Under the pieces are notes generated by a model that was not told where the DNA came from, ran no database searches, and worked only from the letters and a program-made list of their open reading frames with translations. A stretch of DNA of 64,000 bases from Spirometra erinaceieuropaei (taxonomy: Eukaryota; Platyhelminthes; Cestoda; Diphyllobothriidea; Diphyllobothriidae), in contig CACRXP010000304.1 in the NCBI GenBank assembly GCA_902702965.1, positions 278,895-342,894 of the forward strand, given 5' to 3'. The position numbers and the translations under genes were made by a program. Shown piece after piece: positions 36,601 to 48,600 of the stretch; positions within the stretch are counted from its first letter, which is position 1; the number at the start of each line of letters is the position of its first letter.

Positions 36601-39600
36601 ACTAAAGAAGGAAAAAGTCATCACTGTCAAAGAATGGTATATGGCAAAGCCCACAGAAACACCGATGGCGAGATTCTACGGTCTTCCAAAGGTACACAAG
36701 CCAGATGTTCCCCTCCGACCAATCGTCTCACTCCGAGGCACACCCACGTACGGGCTCGCAAATTGGCTGTTTCAGAGGCTAAGATTCCTAACCGCGGGCT
36801 CAGAAACAACAGTACACTCAGCAGAGCAATTCCTCGACAAAATAAGGGCGGTCACGATCGAACCGAATGAGAGGATGGTGTCATTTGACGTCGTCTCACT
36901 CTTCACGTCCATACCGCAGGCCCTTGCGGTCGAGACGCTCAGTGACCTACTTCGTCAGAATTACGACGAGGGCGATGGCCGGCCCACAGCTCAGGATCTC
37001 ATAGAACTCATGGGGCACTGCCTCAAGACATCTTTTACCTTCGAGGGGATCACCTATGAGCAAATTAAGGGCACTCCGATGGGTTCACCAATCTCCGGAC
37101 TCATTGCCGAGGCCGTTCTGCAAAAACTCGAGAAACGACTGTTCGGGGAATACAAACCAAAGTTTTGGGCACGCTACGTTGATGATACCTTCGTAATCAT
37201 CGATCAGGATAAAATTAGCTACAATGAAGTACTATTGAACTCAGTCATCCCCGACCTACAGTTCACGATGGAAGAAGAAGTGGAGAGCAAACTTTCATTC
37301 TTGGATGTTTTCATCTGCCGGCAAACTGGCGACGTCAGTCTACAGAAAACCGACGAACACGCTGCAAATGCTCAGTTACAACAGCAACCACCCGCTGCAA
37401 CACAAACGAAGCTGTGTACGCACGCTATACCGACGGGTGGAAACTCATTGCAGTACTCCAGTCGCCAAACTGGACGAGATGAAGCTCCTCCAAGAACTCT
37501 TCAGAGCAAACGGCTATCCGCGAACATTCGTTGAACGCAGCCGAAAGCAACCAAGGATGAGGAATGAAGAACCTATTCAGCCAAAATCGTGGCGGAGCAT
37601 TCCATACATGAAAGGGGTCTCCGAAGCCGTAGCCAGATCCCTCGCGCCGCTCGGAATAGGCGTTGCCTACAGGCCCGACTCAACAATCCGCCGGCAAGTG
37701 ATGCGGCCAAAAGACCCGATCCCTAAACAGGAGATGTTGGCTGTTGTCTACCGACTTCAGTGTAGCTGCGGAATGTGTAACTAAGTTGGGGAAACCGGCC
37801 GACGGCTGCAAACGCGCATGCACGAGCATAAGTTGGCCGTGCGAAGGTTGGACCCAAAGTCGGAGGTAGCAACCCATGCCGCCCAAATGGGACACGTCTT
37901 CAACTTTGACGCCGTTGAAATTGTGGGCTGAGGTGATGATCATACGGCAAGGCAGATACAATAAGCCTGGATGTCTACAGACTGTTCTGTCAACCGCCAC
38001 ATCAATTTACCTCTCCCTTATCTGGTTTTACGGACATTCTTGACGGGGGACAGTCACGGCGCAGGACAATCGGGGCCGCCAATTATCACCGCGGCCGGTG
38101 AAGATGGGCGGGATTCAGGTCACGATGACATGCGGGTCGGATGCAGCCACACAGGCGGCATTGATGGGCCAGGCATTGGACAAAGTGCGCCATAAAAGGA
38201 AAGCTGTGTGTACGACTGCTTAGTCTCTGAAGATGGGTAGAAGAAACGGCTACCCGAAACGTCAGACCTCAAATACACCTCTCCCAGTGAACGCCTCCTC
38301 TTCTTTTGATATGCCACCCGGGAATCGCATTTTCACCACTATTACTAGAGGGATTATGCTGAGTCCGCACCAGCTTCAAATACTGTCATGCATGCGTTTG
38401 GAATGCGCTAAGCGGACGTTTACGCCACGCCAGCCACTGAACCCAGTAGAAGCACCAGATGACCAATGTGCTTGAACGAGCGACTGAATGTGGTAAATGT
38501 AAGTAAGGGTAGGGCTGAGTGTGGGACATCCTTGCGCATAGAAATCTAGGGCATTTCTCAGCATTTTAAACCTGACGTGCGCGGGTAGGCTAACTCGGTC
38601 CCTGCGTTGGAATGAGGGCCAGGTCACAGTGGTTACTCCATAATCTGGCATTTACGGCTCCTCCCACACTCGTGGGATCTCAGATCGCGTATGACACGCA
38701 TCATGGCCCCCCATAACGGGTTGCGGCGCAGATGCACTGAACCGTAACGGGGTGACCGACTTACGACGCATGACGTGGCATGATGTGCAATCTCAGGAAA
38801 TGTTGGCCGAATACGTGGAAAGTGTCTTCGATTAGAAAATATTACTTAAGTAGGTTCGTAAGATTAACTGTCACGCGGCATAATCATTAGATATTTTAGT
38901 CACGCCCGGATGTCGGTTTTTGAACGAGTTTCTTTGTGGTCGCTTGCAAAACATAGAGTCTGTAAAAAATGACCGCATGATTAGTAGGAGTTTTCCCCAC
39001 TGATTTTAGATGCCCTTATAAATTCAAATAAATTTCATAGAAAGCATGCGAAAATAGTTTTTGTGTTCTTGTGGTAGGGAATTACGTCTTCTTCAGATTG
39101 TATATTTGAAGAAAGGGTGTTTTCCGCTCTGAAAAAGTTTGCAATTTTGCGGTTTTTTTAAGATTGTGAAATATCAACCTATAAAGTAACGTATCCGTCC
39201 GCCTATTAGTGATCTTGTAAAGTATAGGGCATGTGCCACATCTACTGCCAAATCTTAACAGTCCTACACGACGTCTTTCCTTATAAGAAAGATAAACAGC
39301 TCGTAGGTCGAAAACCATAATACAAGTTCTGCAGCGGGTCAGATTCAGAATTACACAGACGCCGCTGGAGTATGTTTGGGAAGTGTGCATTTAACATGCT
39401 TCTACTTCACTTCATTGGCACAGGCCGGTTAAACTGAAGATAAATAGATTTAACATATAAATAAATTGGTCAGATTCGAAAGAAGACTTGCAATTGACCT
39501 AGTTCCCTTCTATTCGGTCTTTTTAGGGCTCATATGAACTAATATAAAACAAAATTTCAAATTTTTCCACACAACAGGGACAAAATATTTTATTTTGAAT

Positions 39601-42600
39601 TCAAAAAGTATACGTTCAAGGGTTTTTAGAAAATGCAAACAAAAGGGTTCACCGAAAGATATATCACAGACTCCAAATAAATCACTAAGTGCTGTCAAAG
39701 ACTTGGATATAGAAATTTTGCCGTGTGCCAAATACATAGACAACTACAAACTTTACGGATAAAAATGAAACTCATTCACGTAAGGAGTCTCCTCTGGGAA
39801 GAAAATCCACTAGATTCAGTGAAATCTACATCCAACAACTCGCAGATTTGCATGAAAACTTGATCGGTTGGACACCGAAACAAATGTCCTCCGAACTGTA
39901 GGCGGCTTTCAAATTCAAACGAAACCCTGACCCTGATGCTAGCCCTCCTAACCCTAACTCCAAAACAAACCCTCCCTATTCTTACCCTCTCAGCCCTAGC
40001 CCTGCCACAATGCTTCCTAGACCTGCCACTAACCTCCCTAATCCTGCTCCCCCCAACCCTAACACTAATCCGGTCGAACACGGGAATGTGGACACCCCTG
40101 ATACTACAAGTGGTCTCGCGCTAAATTCAAGAGGCTCGTATGCTAGCATCCTAGATTTAGCCCTAGCCTCCCTAACCCTAGCAGTCACCCTAACCTGTAA
40201 TACGAAAGGCGTTCACATTACCGAGCTTAACCCACTAACCATGACCTTAACCCTGGCCGCCCCTGGAATTTAGCGCAAGACCATCTGCAATAGGGGGTTA
40301 CTCCCAACCTGACTTCTACCTGATCAAATTTAGCCGTTTTTTCCAGTTTAAATGTGCGTTTTCAGACTAAGTTAAGTACCTCAGGCTCCCTTCTCTCTAC
40401 ATGCATGCGCGTGCAGTGTCTCTACTGTTGAATGGGAGAGAGAGAGAGAGATTTCATTTGGAGCAGTTTTAGAACATGTTTCTCTTAACTCTCACGAACT
40501 CACAAGATCTGCTGAGTAGTTTAATTTGCAAACAGAGTAGTTAGGCTACCTATATTGGACTAAATGTTTCATACATATGCCTTGATTTATATATGGGAGG
40601 ATCCCGCGTTCCACGAACCTAGGAAGGCTACTGTCGAATAAATATTTATTTATTTATAACATATAACATATCTCTCAATTGTTTATTGCACAAAGCGTCT
40701 ATTCGCTCCCTGAAAGATTCATTTAAAACCTGTCATAGCAATGGAACGACGCGGAAAATATTTGAACACCAAATCTCATTTCCAGGACAGACTTGCAATG
40801 GCCAACCAAATGCGCAACCGCATACAAGTTGTTATGCTTTTTAGGCAGACCTCAGTTCCATGATACTCGAGCAGAAAAAACAACTTGAACATGCCTTCGA
40901 TAAGTTGATGAAAAGGATGGACGAACAGAAGAAGACAGCTTCCGAACGAGCAGAACAAAGGACAGTCAGTATAAAAAATGGTCCTAACAATGCCTCATGC
41001 ACCGACTCGCATAAAAGCGAACCGAAAACACCTCACCGACCTATAAAGGCGCACCGAAGTTATCTGAAAGAAAGGCGGTTTATACCGCCACCTCCAGGAA
41101 CTGATTGCACGCTTGGGCCAGATTTTAGTTCCCCAAGTTATAAAGAACAGGTACAGGATCTTTTATCACCTTAAGAGTTTAATCAAATAACACTATATAC
41201 TGCAATTAATTGGTCCATTTATGCCATTTTATTGGTCCGATGACAATTTATTGAAAAGATTATTTGATCATATTCTAATGACTGCTGTATAGGAAAGTCA
41301 TCTGCCCTCTGCTTAAATTTATTAGACTCTCATGGATGAAATGATCCAAGTTAGATATGCCATCAACAGATTGCTACCAATTAACGTGTTTGTTGTAATT
41401 TTTGAAACTTACTATATATCTCCCAAGAATGCAAATGAAACCTTTTGCGAATCGCAGAATAGTTTGATTCCTAGAGTAGCTACATAGAACTGGTTAAAAG
41501 CTCTTGATTTAGTTGCTATTCTGTTGAAGCAAATTCGGAAATTCATGCACTTCTCTGCTAGAACTTTGACGTCCGATCCACAATTTAAAATGCTAAAGGA
41601 GAATTTACGACGATGGAGTATACTTATGGACTGTAGACATTCCGCGTCAATGGGATGGCTGCTAAAAATAATAATTTACTTGGGCTAAACGATTTTCTCA
41701 CGTTCATCTTCATAAAAAGGGGAACTTTTCGTCCCCACAGATCGGGGATACTGAAAACACAAGTCCGCATACACTGTTGAGGTCAGTGAACCGTGCACCC
41801 AGAAAATCGTCCGAAAACAAGGAAGAGCCTTAAGCATTTACGTTATTTCGTTATTTGCCATTCCCTCGGCTCCGGTTAATCGGCTCACGAGGTAACTGAG
41901 TCGTAGGCTTACTGGAGCCAAATACCGAAGAAGAGAAACAGACTGCATGTGCTACAACGAAGTTTCAGAGACCAGTAGGGCCGCTGTCCTCTCAAATGGG
42001 CCGACAACTGTCTCTAGTCAAAATCTGAGTAAACGAAACTTGGAGTTCGTTTGCTGGTCCAGTCTAAAGTCGGTCAGTCTAGGCCCATATTCGCACTCCT
42101 CGGTCACATACAAACGGAACGTCAAAAAAGCATTCAAAACTAGCCGAAAAAGTCGCCAAATTGGACAACATGTGAAACCGACAACCCGATGATATTTCTA
42201 GCCAGCTGTTGGAGAATGCAAATGAACCAACATCTGCAGTCACAGCAGTTCGACCGTCGCGAACAACGATGTCCACTGTGTGCCAAACGGCATGGTGTTC
42301 GCACGAAGGATGCTTCGCATATGAGTTCGTTTCTTCTCAGAGAAAACTTGATCATCAGATCAGATTTATTAAGGGAAAGGTAGGCGAGCGCCTTTGAATT
42401 CCCTTTTGGTTACAATAACGTCATAAAAAACAATGTGTAAGGCAAGTGTTAAAGAAAATTATGTAAGTAATTACATACAACAAGCATTGGTCACTGGTAT
42501 AAATTTGTCTGTGAATGTCTTCTATGTCAAAATTGTACAATGACCACTACGCAGTACTGAATGGACCAAGTAGTATCGAGGCAAGCGCATATGCTTCGGT

Positions 42601-45600
42601 CAGGAGATAACGAAAATTCAAAAGTAATGCTACTTAAATATAGGGAGTAGCATGTTTTGTAACGTAAACCTTTGAGTGCGGGTCGTGAAGGGGAAATTTG
42701 TTAGTTTCTGATGCCGTGGAGGTACATATCCTTGTACTGGTCCAGCTTTCTCTTAAATGAGTCAACGGATGAGGAGATGACGACGTCCTCAGGCAGGGCA
42801 TTCCATTCCTCTTACCCCTATGCGGCCGAGCTTGTATAGGAGACGTTGGTATGGCACGCTGTCAAAGGCCTTCTTGAAGTCTATATAGGCTACACGCACC
42901 ACGTTTCCTTCATCAATCGCTCGGGTCCACTGGTCAAGACAGTAGAGTAGATTGGTTAAGCAGTACATTCCTCTGCGGAAACCATGCTGTGCATCGCATA
43001 GATGATGCTGCTCTAAAAACCGCATTAGTTCGCGTTTGATAATTCGCTCCATAACTTTGCAGCATATGGAGCTGAGGCTTACCGGTCGGTAGTTGTTTGC
43101 GGAAGCGCGACTGCCACTTTTATGTATCGGTGAAAGCCCCGCAGTCTTCCACTCAGGATGTAGTCTGCCTGCATCAAGATAGGCTTGGAAGAGAAGACAC
43201 AGAGGTTTCGCCAATTCTGTGGCTAATTTCTTCAAAAACTTTGCCGGTGTTTCGCCAGGACCGGACAATGTCGCTTCTTTTAGCTTCACTAATTCTTGTT
43301 GAACAATTGCTTTTCTAAGAACCACCGAGTCACTTTTCAGGACATCGTTCACACTATAGTGATCAGCGGGCACAGCGACTTCTCTCGTAAAAACCGACTG
43401 AAAGAACTTGGACAGATGCTCAGCCTTTTCGTCATTCTTGTAAAGTTCAACGCCATCATCCCATTTTAACATAGAGATGGGATCCCTGTTACGAGTACTT
43501 CGTCTTATGTAGTTAAACAAAAGCTTTGGATTTTCTCCTGCACAGTTTAAAAGGTTACCCTCGAAGTTTTGGCGGTCTTTGTAAACAAGGCACTTTACCC
43601 TATTCCGCTGAGCCGTGTATTTATTCCTTTACTCAGTTGTCTTATCCCTAGGATAAGCTTTCCACAGCTTTTGCTTACGGTTTATTCCAACTTTTAGTGT
43701 ACTTAGTAGCCCTCGGGGCCTGCTGGTGATTTTCTTTCTCGACAGAGGGCAGTATCTGGTTATAAGTTCATTCAGTACGGCCTTACGTCCTAACCAGTCT
43801 TTGAGAACACACCCCGTGAATGCTGCTTTCCAGTCTCTACGACGCATGTCGAGACGCATTTGGTTGAAGTCACCATACCATATGTTGCGTCTGATCACGA
43901 TGTGTTGATCGGGCACTCTCTCTTCCCTCATCCACCTGGGCCTAACGTGAAGACAGAGTTAATAAGTCGGGAGGTAGGACAGGGCAGAATGGCCGACGAG
44001 GCTCAAGGGTCCACCTTCGCTTGTAACATACGCCCAGTCCGCGCACGATGAACTAAGTTTTCACACAAACAAGACTGAGCTGGCTTGGATTCTATCCGAG
44101 GCTACATAAAGAAGGAGTTATTGTAACCTGACTCTTAGTCCTGAGAGGGGGTCGAGTTATCCCTTCAGATGGTACCGTTCCAGGCCACCGCGGTAGCTTA
44201 AAAGTGAAACAAGGAAGCTCAATCACTTCCATCTCAGCCATCTCCGCAGGATAGTAAAGCTAGGGTGGCAGGACAGGATCCTGGACTCGAAAGTCCTGAA
44301 AGGAACCGGCATCCTCAGTATCCATTCTACGTTGGGACAAACAAAAAGGCATTGGAACCGCCACATCGTAAGGATGGGTGACGAACGCCTGCTCAAGCGC
44401 TTTGGGTGCCGCAACCGATGCGGGCAAAAATACTCCCAAAAGGACTCCTTGAAAATCTTTCTCAAATACCTGCAAATCGATCTCATGACCCGGAAAGACC
44501 TCGTGTGGAATCAGCAAATGTGGAACACAGCCGTGCAAGCTGGAGCTGTAGTCTGCGAAATCAACCGAACAGGGGGGAGGAATAAGAGGAAGGTGCGTAA
44601 ATCACAAATACCGCGGATCGACGCTGCAACCATCGGGCACCCACCAACATGTCCGTATTCTCCACTGGGCTTCAGGTCACGCATTGGCCCGGTAGGACAT
44701 CTTTGGATCCCCCGTTATGACAACCCGCTCAACTCAAAACTTCTCGCACAGAGCGTCGTCATCAACGAAAGAGTCCGGAAGAAAACCACTCCACTTACCT
44801 ACTCGTCCCATCCCGTCACCGACGACAACACCAGCAACGCGGATCCAAATTCAACTTGTCCTGATTGCGATCGCACACTCAGATCACGTATCTCCCTGGT
44901 CGGTCACTTACAAATCCCTCGTACTGTGTCTGGCGAACCGATTCCAGAAGCCCCAACGAATACCCGTCCCCCTTGTTTTATTTGCTCACTGTTCCGGGAC
45001 ATTTGGCAGTCGTACGAGCCTCTGCGGTCAGACGCACATCAAATAAGATCTTCACTAGAACACCACCGTCCAGATTCCATAGTTACTCCCTGCCCTACCT
45101 GGACGTACACCTCTATGCTGCAAAGTAACCTATTCCATGGCACGCGCACACGCAACACCTCCCCATAACACGCGATGCCTACCTTCTCTATCAAACATGT
45201 GCTCCACTTTGCGAATGTTATTATACCGGGAGAAACGTTAAATGTAAAATATGCAAGCTTTTATTACTTCCGAAGCATGTTAGCTGGTATAGTCCGGTAC
45301 ACATGGAGTATGGATCAAGTTGTGCGTGGCACATGCAGGTAGACTGTTCAGCCTTGTCAGTCACTGCGTCCAATCACATCACCAGCCGTTTGACAGACTT
45401 GGGCAGTCAAATGGTGCGCGGAAGAGGCAAGAGAGAATGAGGCCGACTCTGGAGAAATCATCGCCATGGCATACCAGTACATTGTTTATTCTAACAAATC
45501 CGCCGCGTTTGAACCCACTATGGCGAATTAAAAGACGCCCGTCGAAGACTCCCAACGGGCAGGATAATTCGATCCTTCTGAGGACTAAAAGTCAGGCGGA

Positions 45601-48600
45601 AATGGCACCGTCTTAATGTGACCTTTATGTCATTCTCATCGGTGTGAGATTCTAGTCACCTTTTCGTGGCTCGGCACACCTACATTGAGAACCAAGCCAT
45701 GTATATGACACAAGTAGACGGATTGCTTAGTATTGACAACTAACGTGTCCGGAGGCACCTTCCGTCGTCGTGAATTCGTCCCCCTACCGCAGCCAGGTTG
45801 GCGAGGGAGTAAAGAGTTCGATAAATGCTGCGCAAGTGTGCTCCTTATAATCTAACTCACGCGTAAGTCGCCGCTGCCGATCCCGTCCCGTGAGGCACAC
45901 GTTGGAAATCGTCGCTTGCGATGTTAGAACCATAGCTTGTCCAGACGCTACTCTGGTCGTTGTGGTCGTTTTTAAAAATTCTGTACTATAATACTACTGT
46001 TTAAAAGGAGTAGGTGTTTTTGATCATGTACGAGCGTCGAACAGTAGCGGAAACAAACACCGCGCAGGACCGTGAAGATACTGCTGCCCACATTTCCTTA
46101 GGTGGTCATAACCGCAGGCAAAAACACCATTAGTTACCAGTCTGAAATGAACTTCCCTCCGAAGCAGAACTTAAATTTACATATTTTTATGCAACTGTCC
46201 CACCGTACTTCAATCTTTTCCTCAGACAGTCTACCACCTGGCGTTCAGTCGACCCCTATGAGTGACTTACATCCTAAGGAATCAACAACCTGATCAGCTA
46301 TCGAAGTGAAAAGAAGTTATTGCTTTGTTTTGCGTATTTCCCTCGCCTAGAGATCTTTACACGTTTACTTTGGCATGTTTACCCTGCTCAATGTCTCCCC
46401 TTCTACGGCTTAACTCTTCCATCTAGTATGCTGCGTTCTAAATTTTTAGCTTGCTAAGCGGACTCGGCAAGCCGCGTACGCAGATGCCATTCGAAGTTTG
46501 ACGCGAAAAGGTGAAAATCTGGTCAAGCTGCCACCCCTCACCTCCTCCGCCATGGCCTCCCATCGGGCTCTGGCGGAGTACACCAACACACAGCAGAGTT
46601 CCATTGGTAGGGACGAATGCGGTGAAGTTCCCTCATGCTTTATGAAGCCTTCCCCAAAATTATCCCCAGCACTCGAGCGCTGCGGGGCTGCCACTGGCAC
46701 TGGCCCGAATAATCGTTCTGGCTTACACCCTCACACGGAAGGCAACACGGAATCTGACCAGGGGAGCAAACCGAAGAGTAGAAGAGCTCTCGTGAGACCA
46801 TTACCAAACTTTTTCCTTCTTCCCTTAAATTTTAAATTGTACGCACTTCCTACCGTAAAAAGCTAGTGTGGTCTGTCGACGGAAGAAACTACCTCTCTAA
46901 TTATTCGTCTTTGATCCGTTCTTTCAGTGGCCATCAGCAAGTTAGGAGGCTAGTTGTTGTTCACTCTACGTAATGGAAAACTGTCAGGTTTTGTCAGTAC
47001 TATTTTTGAGACCCTGAATAGGAGGAGGGATAAGATTTGACTACTCACCCAAACCGATGTGCATTAGTCAACCTCTCGATTTTTCTTCATTATACCTGTC
47101 CGTGTGGTACTGATTTGTGACCTACGAGAGAAATTATGGAAAATCGAGTTAGGTTTTCTGGCCGTAAAAACGTCCCTCTGATCTTTTCTGCGGGTAAAAC
47201 TGACAAAATAGGACCCCCCACTTCCGACCGATTACTTTAAAATATGTCAGGGATTAGGAAAACTGTGTGCTCTCTAGTGTTGAAAAGTCGGAAAATTATA
47301 GCATTTTTCTCCTATAAATTGTCACATTTTTATTAAACTTTGGCGTGGATTTCACCAATGTCGAGGCACATCCCGTCACTCAAGCTTGTCAGTTTATACT
47401 TGTAAAATTTTTAGGACCGACTCTCTTTCGTTGGATCTTTCACCACACCGTCTTCCTTATTTTATGGAAAGAGAGAAAAGTCTCAAAACATGAGGTTAGG
47501 CGCATAAGAGAAAAATAATTTCGGGATTTAACAATAAGATGGTTGTGTGTTTCGGTTTGCGCACGAGCACATTGAGGAACCAGCTGCGCAGTCCTGTCTT
47601 GGGGCACCTCCCAGCAAGACGATAATAAACTCTAGATAAACATACCGAGCAGACGCCAAGGCGTAACACACTTCCTTCTGATAACTTCTATTCGAGAGAA
47701 GAAAATAGAGGCCATTATTTGCCGACCGAAATTAGCGCTTGAGTTTCTGTAGGAGCGGCACTCTAGTCTTTATTTCCATTCTGCGCTCAAGGACTTTGGT
47801 AAGTGGGCTTACATGTACGCTTTAGCGCCAGCGGTGAGCCAACAAAACTTACTGGAACTACCGTCGTCCTAATCCGTGAGGGGTTTTCTAACAAGATCGG
47901 CGTAACGCTGTTTTTATGCTCGGACAGGTCACCGCGACCCCTGTAGTAAATTAATTGTCGAGAATTAGGTTAACATATGGCGTTTTTCTGGCACTGGGAC
48001 CTTAAAGTCACACAGTTGCTGGAGCAGGTCATTCGTACGTACTGCATCGACGGCGGTCATATTTTACTCGTTGGTAGCGGACTTCGAGTGCTCCTGACAT
48101 CGAAATATCTATTCTTAAATTTCGATGCCCACGGGAAAGAACTCGCCAGGTTCCGAATTCGCTCCCCTGATATTTTCAGGGCCTATCGAGTCCTCTCAGA
48201 AGCATTGAAACTGCGGGTAAAGTTGGTCAAAGACTTCATTGCAGGCTAACCCCCCCCTCCCTACGTGACAAACTGCTCAAGCCTAAGAGAGTTGGCCCCT
48301 TTTAGCCAAAGCCGTAGGCTGTGTCGATATCTTGTTTAATTTCCGAGGAAACTAATGCGCGGACTTGGAGCAAATCTTTCGAAGGCGACCTTTTCAGGCA
48401 CGGTCCAAAGTCTGATATGAATGTTTGAGCTGAAATTCCTCAGCTACTGCGGAAAAACCGCCTAATATTCACAAACCGTCAACAGGCAGCCGGAAGTATA
48501 GAATTGTGCAATGATTTACCGTACTAACGACGCAGGTATTAGGTAAAAGCCCAGACACGCGTGTTTCGCCGATCTTATGCCGCTGCCTGACTCAGCTGCG

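Larger units (their letters stand above)
33655..40844 (+). other. Intron (7.2 kb) of the second gene, host of a Penelope-like element and a telomere-like block
   Basis: Phase-0 intron. Contents are listed separately: the Penelope-like element at 35813-38309 and the CCCTAA-type block at 39915-40335. The remainder (33.7-35.8, 38.3-39.9, 40.3-40.8 kb) is AT-rich with no supported gene; a GA run lies at 40436-40451. Confidence 0.55.
42380..46449 (+). other. Intron (4.1 kb) of the second gene, filled with LINE fragments
   Basis: Phase-0 intron. It contains the CR1-like LINE remnant on the - strand (42701-43931), a short R1 copy (43930-44010), the 3' end of a zinc-finger LINE (44190-45168) and an R2 copy (45590-45960). 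The rest has no supported feature. Confidence 0.6.

Noticed and set aside
36627..36870. Further short frames inside the RT region on both strands
   Set aside because: Shadows of the RT coding frame.
41782..41834. Read-through of the 41-nt exon to a stop (possible terminal exon)
   Set aside because: Splicing at TTGAG|GTCAGT gives exactly the phase required by the next well-supported exon, so I prefer the internal exon. An alternative transcript end is not excluded.
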